Shown here in pieces: positions 17,601 to 24,730 of a stretch of DNA of 64,000 bases. The DNA is from Treponema bryantii NK4A124. Its GTDB lineage: Bacteria; Spirochaetota; Spirochaetia; Treponematales; Treponemataceae. The stretch spans positions 1-64,000 of the forward strand of contig NZ_ATWV01000012.1 in NCBI RefSeq assembly GCF_000421345.1. The letters run 5' to 3'. Each line of letters begins with the position of its first letter. The first letter of the stretch is position 1. Below the pieces are notes generated by a model that had not been told where the DNA came from, did not search any database, and saw only the letters and a program-made list of their open reading frames with translations. A program made the position numbers and the translations under genes.

Positions 17601-17896
17601 ATAGCCATGTTCAAACCAGTCTGACCACCAAGGTTTGGCAAAAGTGCATCAGGACGTTCCTTTTCAATAATCTGAGAAAGACGTTCAACGTTCAGCGGCT
17701 CAATGTAAGTAGCGTCCGCCATAACCGGGTCAGTCATAATAGTAGCCGGGTTAGAGTTTACAAGTACAATCTTGTAGCCAAGTTCGCGCAAAGCCTTACA
17801 AGCCTGAGTTCCCGAATAGTCAAACTCACAAGCCTGACCAATAACAATCGGGCCCGAACCAATAATCAAAACCTTTTTGATGTCTTCTCGTTTCAT
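14645..17896 (-). CDS. carB: carbamoyl-phosphate synthase large chain (intact copy)
   Basis: A 1083-aa enzyme making carbamoyl phosphate from bicarbonate, ammonia (from CarA) and two ATP, for pyrimidine and arginine synthesis. Two homologous synthetase halves are visible: [21 protein letters not shown] at the N-terminus and [21 protein letters not shown] from about residue 555, each followed by an ATP-grasp domain. The C-terminal MGS-like domain ends EYHSLIK. The start is placed at 17896 (MKREDIKK) because of TAGGAGTAAATAT-ATG. An in-frame upstream extension would cross a terminator hairpin and is rejected. carA is not in the window. The 3' part differs from both downstream fragments at several residues, so it probably arrived by transfer. 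Confidence 0.97.
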   Translation of the reverse strand: [1083 protein letters not shown]

Positions 17897-17934
17897 ATAT
17901 TTACTCCTATAAAATGCAATGTAAATCTGTTTTG

Positions 17935-17974
17935 AGCGAAAAAAAAAGGCGGAATTCAAAAGAATTCCGCCTTA
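17935..17974 (-). terminator. Rho-independent terminator in the carB upstream region (possible attenuator)
   Basis: Minus strand stem GGCGGAATTC / GAATTCCGCC, loop TTTT, then nine T, ending about 40 nt before the carB ATG. It is either the terminator of the lipoprotein gene (stop 160 bp away) or a carB attenuator. Upstream, on the carB side of the leader, are two more inverted repeats (CTAGAATA / TATTCTAG at about 18062-18095, and CAGT...ACTG near 18045) that could compete with it. Confidence 0.7.
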
Positions 17975-18135
17975 GAAATCACCAAATAAAAATAGTATGA
18001 ACTGTGTTTTTCATCTTGAGAATCACAATATCTAAACAACATTCAGTTTTCATACTGAGACTAGAATATATCAGAAAACCGAGATTTATTCTAGTACCTG
18101 CGTTATTTTCTATTGTTTTCCTACCAGATTAATTT

Positions 18136-18726
18136 TTATTCTTCAATCTCGTCTGAATCAGCTTCTGCTTCTACATCAGCTGGAGCTTCTGATTCAGTAA
18201 CCTCAGGAGCTTCCGGTTCAACATTAACTGGACGAGGCTTAATAGAATATCCGCTGTCTGCCTTAACCTTAACAGCAAGAGCAGAAACTACAGTAGTTAC
18301 AGTAGTGCGGTTGTGTTCAGAAGAAATTGTAGTTTCAGACTTAAAGCAGGCAAGAGCATCAGCTTCGTTGAACTTTGCATCCTGAATCAATTCATATTCA
18401 GCAAGAGCCGCAGAACGTTCAAAAACATTCATCTTGATATTTACAGGCTTTCCAACAAAACCGTAGGTTGCAGTGTCGTTACCAAACTTAACTGAAATAT
18501 TCTGTGGATCATAAGCAAATTCATTTTTAATCAGCTTAGAATATTCTTCATTGGACATAGTAATAGAGTTAGAAGCAGAAACTTCGCCCATAACAATGTA
18601 GCGGCCAGAAGACAAATCACCAGAATTGATTAGAGGGAATTCACAAAGGCTTCCAAAAGAATTAGAAGCACAGGAAACAAAAAGTAAACTTAAAAGTCCT
18701 GCAATAATAGGAAGAATTTTTTTCAT
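18136..18726 (-). CDS. Treponema-type lipoprotein, unknown function
   Basis: A 196-aa protein. The start is at 18726 (MKKILPIIAGLLSLLFVSC) with TTGGAG upstream; an earlier in-frame start lacks a ribosome-binding site. The lipobox is LLFVSC, so Cys about 19 would be lipidated. The mature part has a short conserved-looking domain (SGRYIVMGEVSAS...NVKFGNDTATYGF). A strongly acidic Pro/Glu tail (PEAPEVTESEAPADVEAEAD) ends the protein. Isolated gene in its own unit. Function unknown. Confidence 0.75.
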   Translation of the reverse strand: MKKILPIIAGLLSLLFVSCASNSFGSLCEFPLINSGDLSSGRYIVMGEVSASNSITMSNEEYSKLIKNEFAYDPQNISVKFGNDTATYGFVGKPVNIKMNVFERSAALAEYELIQDAKFNEADALACFKSETTISSEHNRTTVTTVVSALAVKVKADSGYSIKPRPVNVEPEAPEVTESEAPADVEAEADSDEIEE

Positions 18727-18783
18727 AGCAATCTCCAAAATTTTTGTTAAAGTTATAATAGTGTTTAAAAAGTTATTAAGCAA

Positions 18784-19140
18784 GCATGGTTAAAAAATGC
18801 AGAAGTAAGTGTTGGTGTAAAAATACAAAAAGGATAAAAAAATACCCGAAGCCATGAAGGTTCGGGTATAAAAATAAAAACTGAAACATAAAGGAGGTTT
18901 CTAAAAACTTTTATAAATAACTCTCTCTCCGATTTCCGCAACTTTATTTAATACCAGCGCTTTGCTGGGAGAAATCTTCCGAAATCTTATTTACATCAAT
19001 ATTCTACAAAACAGACCGTACAGAATCAGCACACAAAAATAAAAAATTAAGCACAAAATCAGCACAAATTTCATAAAAAATGCACTTTTTTTAGTAACCT
19101 TGGTTATTTTTTATGATAAAATAAAAAAAGGCAGGTAAAA
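18784..19140. other. 357-bp intergenic stretch with terminator-like hairpins, no gene seen
   Basis: Contains a hairpin TACCCGAA / TTCGGGTA (18843-18868) followed on the minus strand by seven T, and a small hairpin CCAGC / GCTGG near 18953-18970. No convincing ORF is visible. A minus-strand small RNA ending at 18843 is possible, but its promoter is not clear. The AT-rich 3' part leads into the 19141 gene. Confidence 0.5.
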
Positions 19141-20178
19141 ATGATTTTTAAAAATTTAGTTGAAAAGTACAAAAGCCGTTATACCATTCCCTATCTGGAC
19201 TTAGCAGATGCCGGTGAATCAAACAGACTTATAGTTCACATTGCGAGCATTGCACTTTTAGCATTTTCTGTTTTCTGTCTTGTCTTTTTTGCAATTACTC
19301 TTTATCCGGATTATGGAAATTATATTCCAAGATTTACTTATTACACTGTTTTTTTGATTTTCAGCATCTATGCTTTTTTTGCAAGCAGACAGGGAAAAGA
19401 CGTTGACCGAAAAAAGGCCTACATAAAAAAGACAATTCCTTTTTATGTACTTTGCACAGTAATACTTGCAGATGCAGTTTTTACTGTTAAAGTGGGCGCG
19501 GTCTTTAATGGATTTATAATCTTTTGTATTACAGCATTTATTGCTTTGTGTACCTGTTCTTTTTCTCCAATCATTTTTCTTTGTGGAATTGTAATTACGG
19601 TTGCCTGCATGACTCCAGATCTGCTTAAGAGCTTTGGAATATCCGGATACATAAATATAATGATTACTGTGGTGCTTATGTTCTGCCTTTCCCTTTACAA
19701 ACGCAGTTCAGAAAAACGCCAGATATCATTTCTTAAAAAACAGAGACAAACCCTTGTTGTAAAAACCTTTGGAAATTTTACACTGATGTATGAGAATAAG
19801 GTTGTTAAATTTACACGTACAAAATCTGAAGAACTGATTGGATATCTCATCTACAAAAACGGAAGCTCTGTAAAAACAAAGGAACTGGTTTCTGTTCTTT
19901 ATGGGGACAATGCCGATTCAGTAAAATCTGCAGCTAATTTCAGAAATCTGGTTGTAGATGTTAAGCATACTCTGGAAGAGCTGGAAATACAAAACTTTTT
20001 TATTGCAGAATATAACAACTTCCGAATTAATCCGGAAGTTGTCAAATGCGATTATTATGATTTTCTTGCGGGGGAACCTTCTGCCATTAAAAGATATGCC
20101 GGTGAATTTATGAGTCAGTACAGCTGGGCCGAAGAAGCAGCAGGATTTCTGGAACAGAAGGCGCTTAAGAAAAATTAA
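19141..20178 (+). CDS. membrane-anchored SARP-like winged-helix regulator
   Basis: A 345-aa protein. Residues about 30-190 hold six hydrophobic segments (for example IVHIASIALLAFSVFCLVFF and FVNGFIIF-type stretches). The C-terminal region, about 205-340, starts VKTFGNFTLMYENKVVKFTRTK, which is the opening of OmpR/SARP-type winged helices, followed by SEELIGYLIYKNGSSVKTKELVSVLYG and a short BTAD-like helix pair ending YAGEFMSQYSWAEEAAGFLE. This suggests a regulator fixed in the membrane that senses at the membrane and binds DNA directly. No ligand or target is visible. Convergent with the glutathione peroxidase gene. Confidence 0.65.
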   Translation: MIFKNLVEKYKSRYTIPYLDLADAGESNRLIVHIASIALLAFSVFCLVFFAITLYPDYGNYIPRFTYYTVFLIFSIYAFFASRQGKDVDRKKAYIKKTIPFYVLCTVILADAVFTVKVGAVFNGFIIFCITAFIALCTCSFSPIIFLCGIVITVACMTPDLLKSFGISGYINIMITVVLMFCLSLYKRSSEKRQISFLKKQRQTLVVKTFGNFTLMYENKVVKFTRTKSEELIGYLIYKNGSSVKTKELVSVLYGDNADSVKSAANFRNLVVDVKHTLEELEIQNFFIAEYNNFRINPEVVKCDYYDFLAGEPSAIKRYAGEFMSQYSWAEEAAGFLEQKALKKN

Positions 20179-20181
20179 AAA

Positions 20182-20655
20182 TTAAAGAGCCTTTGCAATG
20201 AAAGAGTCGAGCTTTGCAGGAGTGTCAGTAGGAGCAAAGCGGGCAAGCACAGTACCGTCGCGGCCAATCAGGAATTTTGTAAAGTTCCATTTGATTTTTG
20301 AAGTACAGAAGCCGCGTTTCTTGCTCTTAAGATAAGTATAGAGAGGATCTTCATTTTTGCCGTTTACATCAATTTTAGCAAACTGAGGGAAGGTAATACC
20401 AAAGCGGCCTGTACAGAAGGTATGAATCTCTTCATCATTTCCAGGAGCCTGATTTGCAAACTGATTACAAGGGAAATCCAGAATCTCAAAACCCTTATCT
20501 TTGTATTTGTTATACAATTCCTGCAAGCCGGTATACTGAGGAGTAAAACCACAGCCGGTAGCAGTATTTACAATCAAAAGAACCTTGCCTTCGTAATCTT
20601 TAAGGCTGATTTCTTTTCCATCACGAGCTTTTACTGAAAAATCATAAATAGACAT
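20182..20655 (-). CDS. glutathione peroxidase family thiol peroxidase (Cys type)
   Basis: A 157-aa protein of the GPx/BsaA family that reduces hydroperoxides, in bacteria usually with thioredoxin. The catalytic Cys is in NTATGCGFTPQYTGLQELY (Cys about 36), with Gln and Trp partners in FPCNQF and KIKWNFTKFL. It is a Cys, not selenocysteine, enzyme. The start is at 20655 (MSIYDFSVKA) after GAGGTATTTT; a GTG 12 nt earlier is less likely. It is divergent from OhrR with a consensus promoter TTGACA-17-TATATT and OhrR boxes on both sides of it, so it is probably peroxide-induced. Confidence 0.92.
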   Translation of the reverse strand: MSIYDFSVKARDGKEISLKDYEGKVLLIVNTATGCGFTPQYTGLQELYNKYKDKGFEILDFPCNQFANQAPGNDEEIHTFCTGRFGITFPQFAKIDVNGKNEDPLYTYLKSKKRGFCTSKIKWNFTKFLIGRDGTVLARFAPTDTPAKLDSFIAKAL

Positions 20656-20684
20656 AAAATACCTCACAAATAATTGAAAATTAG

Positions 20685-20806
20685 ATTGTGTACAACCTTT
20701 CTTGTAAGTCTAATATAACATGATAATAAAATGTTGTCAACTAAATTGTGCACAATTTATAACAAATTTAGGCTTGAAATTATCAATTTAATTGTGTACA
20801 ATTAAA
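20685..20806. promoter_or_regulatory. divergent gpx/ohrR control region with three OhrR-type boxes
   Basis: Boxes: ATTGTGTACAA at 20685-20695; TAAATTGTGCACAATTTA at 20742-20759 (perfect palindrome); TTTAATTGTGTACAATTAAA at 20787-20806 (palindrome apart from the centre). gpx promoter, minus strand: TTGACA (20740-20735), 17 nt, TATATT (20717-20712). ohrR promoter: TTGAAA (20774-20779), 17 nt, TACAAT (20797-20802), the -10 lying inside the third box. Confidence 0.88.
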
Positions 20807-20808
20807 GC

Positions 20809-21270
20809 ATGGCTACTAACGAAAATCAGGAATTTAATCCACTGGCGCTTGATAATCAAATTTGTTTCGCGCTTTATGTTTGTTCAAAAGAAATCATCAG
20901 AAAATACAATCCGCTGCTGGAGCCGCTTGGGCTTACCTATACAGCCTATATTACTCTGCTCTGTCTCTGGGAAAAAGACAACGTTACTGTAAAAGATCTG
21001 GGTGCCCGACTTTTTCTGGATTCTGGAACTTTAACTCCGCTTCTTAAAAAAATGGAAGGTCAGGGGCTTTTAACTCGAACTCGCGGTGGCAAGGATGAAC
21101 GTACTGTTTACATAAAGCTTACTGATAATGGAAGAGCAATGAAAGAAAAATGTTCCGGCATTCCACAGCAGATGATGTGCCAGAATATTATTGATATGAA
21201 GAACGCCGCACCTCTTTTGCAGACCCTCCATCAGATTATGCATAATATGGACGAAAGCCTCAAAAGCTAA
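20809..21270 (+). CDS. ohrR: OhrR-type MarR-family peroxide sensor
   Basis: A 153-aa regulator with the OhrR signature: NQICFALYVCSKEII (reactive Cys about 20), YNPLLEPLGLTYTAYITLLCLWE, the winged helix VTVKDLGARLFLDSGTLTPLLKKME and wing RGGKDERTVYIKLT. OhrR proteins release DNA when the N-terminal Cys is oxidised by organic hydroperoxides. The usual partner ohr is absent; the divergent target is a glutathione peroxidase. The -10 element ends 6 nt before the ATG, and no ribosome-binding site exists, so the mRNA is probably leaderless. Confidence 0.92.
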   Translation: MATNENQEFNPLALDNQICFALYVCSKEIIRKYNPLLEPLGLTYTAYITLLCLWEKDNVTVKDLGARLFLDSGTLTPLLKKMEGQGLLTRTRGGKDERTVYIKLTDNGRAMKEKCSGIPQQMMCQNIIDMKNAAPLLQTLHQIMHNMDESLKS

Positions 21271-21343
21271 AATTTGAAAAATCCGCCCTTGTATGTTAGA
21301 ATTATAGTGAATTTTCTTTTAGAAAGGGGAAAAAGGGCAAGGA

Positions 21344-22756
21344 ATGGATTTTCAAAAATTTGTTGATGGTTTTCTTCCAATGACATGCATAATGTCCGTA
21401 GAAAATCTTGGAAATGGCAAATGGGGCGAGATTCGAATTGTATGTGGAAATAAAGCCTACATCGATTCAATCGAAAATAATCCAGATGCCCCAAAAATGC
21501 TTACAGACAAATTTATTCCCAATAGCCTTTATCAGAATTATTTCCCTAAAGATCCAAACTTTGAATTTTTCTGCTACAGCAGTGCCGTTCTAAAGCAGCC
21601 GCAGCATTCCTATGTACATCCGGAACGTTTTGATTTCTGGTTCAACCTTTTTTCTCTGCCTCTTAATGCAGATGATGGAAAGCTATGCTACTGTACATAT
21701 ACTCAGGAACTAACCCACGAAGCAGACTCTTCTAAAATGTCAAATATTTCTCATGATACTGCTACAGAAGTTTTGAACACCTGTATTAAGCTGCGTGGTG
21801 CAACAGATTTTAAGGCAACCTTAAAGGAAGTAATTAAAGATATCCGCATTATTTGTGGCGCTGATTATTGTGGACTTCTTGGAATGAATGACCTTACAGA
21901 GCAATGCAGCCTGCTTGGTGAAGACATTGATGAGAAATACCGCAGAACAAAATATAAGGAAGACTGGTTTACTCCGGATTTTTATAATATTGCAAAAACC
22001 TGGGAAGGAGTTCTTAACGGCAGTAACTGCATAATCTATCGTAATCCGGATGAAATGAATTTCATTAAGGAAAAAGACAAAGCCTGGTATGATTCCCTGA
22101 AAGAAGCCAATGTAGAAAGTCTTGTTCTTTTCCCTCTTAAGTCCGGCTACGAGCTTTTGGGCTATATCTGGGCTAACAATTTTGATACTGAAAAGACCAT
22201 GCACATTAAAGAAACTCTGGAGCTTACAACCTTCTTCCTGGCCTCAGAAATTTCCAGCTATCAAATGTTTGATAAATTCAGAATTCTAAGTACTGTAGAT
22301 TTGCTTACCGGCGTACTTAATCGAAACGAAATGAACAACCGCGTTATGCAGCTTGGTATTGATGATCGTCCCGGCAGAAAGAATATTGGTATTATCTTTG
22401 CAGATTTAAATGGCCTTAAGCGCATGAATGATGATAACGGCCACTCGGCTGGCGATAAACTGATTAAGGATGCAGCTGCTATTCTAAAAGAAGTTTTTCC
22501 TCAGGATGAAATTTACCGTGCCGGTGGTGATGAGTTTATGGTGCTGCTGCGGGATACTTCTCTTGAACAGCTTAAGCAGTATGAAAAGACCATTAAGGAA
22601 AAGGCAGACAAAACAGACAATGTCAGCTTTGCAGTAGGTATCAGTATTGAAGAAGACAGCCAGAAAATTTACAACGCGATGAAGGCCGCCGACGTAAATA
22701 TGTATGAAGATAAAAAGAAATTCTACGGCGGACATCCGGAGTTTAAGCGGCATTGA
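21344..22756 (+). CDS. diguanylate cyclase (GAF-like + GGDEF)
   Basis: A 470-aa protein. The N-terminal 120 residues are a PAS-like region, residues about 150-305 a GAF-like sensor (LKEVIKDIRIICGADYCGLLG), and residues about 310-465 the GGDEF domain with intact AGGDEF at about 391-396 and DLNGLKRMNDDNGHSAGD. It would make c-di-GMP. The inhibitory RxxD site is replaced by FPQD, so product inhibition is probably lost. Cytoplasmic, with no membrane segment. Its stop overlaps the TTG start of the next gene. Confidence 0.88.
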   Translation: MDFQKFVDGFLPMTCIMSVENLGNGKWGEIRIVCGNKAYIDSIENNPDAPKMLTDKFIPNSLYQNYFPKDPNFEFFCYSSAVLKQPQHSYVHPERFDFWFNLFSLPLNADDGKLCYCTYTQELTHEADSSKMSNISHDTATEVLNTCIKLRGATDFKATLKEVIKDIRIICGADYCGLLGMNDLTEQCSLLGEDIDEKYRRTKYKEDWFTPDFYNIAKTWEGVLNGSNCIIYRNPDEMNFIKEKDKAWYDSLKEANVESLVLFPLKSGYELLGYIWANNFDTEKTMHIKETLELTTFFLASEISSYQMFDKFRILSTVDLLTGVLNRNEMNNRVMQLGIDDRPGRKNIGIIFADLNGLKRMNDDNGHSAGDKLIKDAAAILKEVFPQDEIYRAGGDEFMVLLRDTSLEQLKQYEKTIKEKADKTDNVSFAVGISIEEDSQKIYNAMKAADVNMYEDKKKFYGGHPEFKRH

Positions 22757-23148
22757 TAAAAAGAAAATCAGATATATCTTCAGTCCTCATGCTGCTGGCC
22801 CTTATCTGTCTTATGGCAGGCGGCTGGCATGTTGCCCGCAAAAAGGCGCGGCTACGAGAGGCTTCTTCGCTTCCATATTATAAGATTGAAATGTCTCAGA
22901 TTGCAGACGGCCAGTATGAAGGCAGGACAAACACAAGCTTTCTCCATCTGCACTTAATGGTAACTGTAGAAAATCACCAGCTGAAAAATATTGAAGTTTT
23001 AGAAAACGACGGACTGGACGGGGAAACAGCAAAGCCGATAATTCAGGAAATGATAAAACAAAATAAGATTGTCGTGCCTGCAATAAAAGGGGCTGAGCTT
23101 GGAAGCCTTGTTTATATCAGTTGTGTGAGCACTGCCCTTTCATTATAA
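22753..23148 (+). CDS. membrane-anchored FMN-binding-domain-like protein
   Basis: A 131-aa protein. One N-terminal membrane segment (VLMLLALICLMAGGWHVA) is followed by a domain resembling the FMN_bind fold (ADGQYEGRTNTSFLHLHLMVTVENHQLKNIEVLEND...). The usual SGAT motif for covalent flavin is replaced by KGAELGSLVYISCVSTA, so covalent FMN attachment is doubtful. Start TTG, overlapping the stop of the cyclase gene. The ammonia-lyase gene begins 7 bp downstream, so the two are co-transcribed. Confidence 0.65.
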   Translation: MIKRKSDISSVLMLLALICLMAGGWHVARKKARLREASSLPYYKIEMSQIADGQYEGRTNTSFLHLHLMVTVENHQLKNIEVLENDGLDGETAKPIIQEMIKQNKIVVPAIKGAELGSLVYISCVSTALSL

Positions 23149-23155
23149 TTAACTC

Positions 23156-24730
23156 ATGAAGACAGTTTGTGGAAACGATTTAACAATCGAAGATGTATGC
23201 GACGTTGCTTTGCGCGGCGAAGAAGTTGGATTGCCTGAAGATAAGGCATTTTGGGAAACCCTGGAAAAAAGCCGCAAGTTTCTTGAAGATTATATTGCAA
23301 CCGGTGTACCAACTTATGGTGTAACAACTGATTTTGGTGACAGCTGTCACAATCAGATTTCTGTTGAAAAAGCCGGTGAACTTCAGAGAGTAATCTGTAC
23401 ATATCACGGAATCGGACTTGGTCCAAAGTTTGACCATGAAACAGCACGTGCCGTTGTTCTTGCCCGCTTGAACGGAAACGTAAAGGGAGGCCATTCGGCA
23501 ATCCGTCCTCAGCTTGCCCGCATGATGGTCACTCTCCTTAACAAAGATATCATTCCTGTAATTCCACAGCTTGGTTCTGTTGGTGCTTCCGGCGACCTTA
23601 CACCTCTCAGCTATCTTGGCGCAGTTATCATGGGCCAGCGTGAGGTTTACTACAAGGGTAAGGTTGTTCCAACAATGGAAGCCTTTAAGGCAGAAGGAAT
23701 AGAGCCTCTTCCAATCGAAGCAAAGGAAGGCCTTGCAATTATGAACGGTACGTCAGTTATGACAGCCGTTGCATCTCTTGCCTGGAAAAAGGCAGAACGC
23801 CTTGCAAAAATCTCAGACTTCCTTACAGCAGTAACTTCAGAAATCACACGCGGAAAAGACACTCCTTTTGTTGCTAAAGTTAGTGAGATTAAAAACCACC
23901 GCGGCCAGTGCGAAAGCGCCGCTTACGTTTATGACATTATAAAAGATTCAAAGCGTGTATGGCGCTACGAAGACTTCCTTAAAAATCAGATTGAAAAGAT
24001 GGAAGGAAAGGGATTTGTTGCTCAGACAAATAAAATTCAGGACCGCTATTCAATCCGCTGCGCTCCTCAGATTACAGGTGTTTACCGCGACACACTCCGC
24101 TTTGCCCGTGACCTCATTACCGAAGAGTTAAACTCAGCTAACGATAATCCTCTTGTAGATATTGAAGCAGGCCGCCTTTACAATACAGGTAACTTCTACG
24201 GCGGACACATCTGTGCAGCCTGCGACTACATGAGAACTGCTCTTGCAAACATTGCAGACCTCTCAGACAAACAGGCAGAAGTAATCATCGACGGAAAGTT
24301 CAACGGGCTTACAGAAAACCTTATTCCATTTACACCTGCTGATCATCCTCGTGCCGGCCTCCGCCTTGGCTTTAAGGCTGCCCAGATTACAATCTCTGCA
24401 ATCCGTGGTGAAGTTGCAACTTACTGCTTCCCTGTTTCTTTGACATCCGCTCCAACAGAAGCCCTCAATCAGGACAAGGTTTCTATGGGTACAATTTCTG
24501 CACGCAAGTGGGCAGAACAGATTGAGCTTGTATTCCTTCAGTTTGCAACACATCTTCTTGCGGCAATGCAGGCAGTTGATCTTGCGGGATATGAAGATTT
24601 TGCTCCATTCACAAAGAAGGTTCACGACGAGGTTCGTAAGATGAGCGCCTTTGTTGAAGACGACCGCGAGCTGGACAAGGAAGCAACTGCTGTCGCAGAA
24701 TGGCTCAAGACAACAGAGCTTTTTGCTTAA
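23156..24730 (+). CDS. MIO-dependent aromatic amino acid ammonia-lyase (histidine-type)
   Basis: A 524-aa enzyme that removes ammonia from an aromatic amino acid. The MIO prosthetic group forms from ASG in GSVGASGDLTPLSYLG (about residue 143). Other family marks are TYGVTTDFGDS, NGTSVMTAV and RYSIRCAPQ. At the substrate-selecting position the sequence is TYHGIG, His followed by a small residue, as in histidine ammonia-lyases (tyrosine enzymes usually have His-Leu), but this is not proof. No other hut gene is in the window. The neighbouring FMN-binding-like protein raises the possibility that the unsaturated product (urocanate or an aryl acrylate) is used as an electron acceptor. Confidence 0.8.
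   Translation: MKTVCGNDLTIEDVCDVALRGEEVGLPEDKAFWETLEKSRKFLEDYIATGVPTYGVTTDFGDSCHNQISVEKAGELQRVICTYHGIGLGPKFDHETARAVVLARLNGNVKGGHSAIRPQLARMMVTLLNKDIIPVIPQLGSVGASGDLTPLSYLGAVIMGQREVYYKGKVVPTMEAFKAEGIEPLPIEAKEGLAIMNGTSVMTAVASLAWKKAERLAKISDFLTAVTSEITRGKDTPFVAKVSEIKNHRGQCESAAYVYDIIKDSKRVWRYEDFLKNQIEKMEGKGFVAQTNKIQDRYSIRCAPQITGVYRDTLRFARDLITEELNSANDNPLVDIEAGRLYNTGNFYGGHICAACDYMRTALANIADLSDKQAEVIIDGKFNGLTENLIPFTPADHPRAGLRLGFKAAQITISAIRGEVATYCFPVSLTSAPTEALNQDKVSMGTISARKWAEQIELVFLQFATHLLAAMQAVDLAGYEDFAPFTKKVHDEVRKMSAFVEDDRELDKEATAVAEWLKTTELFA

Noticed and set aside
17897-17959. Upstream start for carB adding 21 residues
   Set aside because: The extension would be encoded across the terminator T-tract, has no ribosome-binding site, and is absent from CarB proteins; ATG 17896 has TAGGAG.
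20182-20655. Selenoprotein glutathione peroxidase
   Set aside because: The active-site codon encodes Cys, not UGA.
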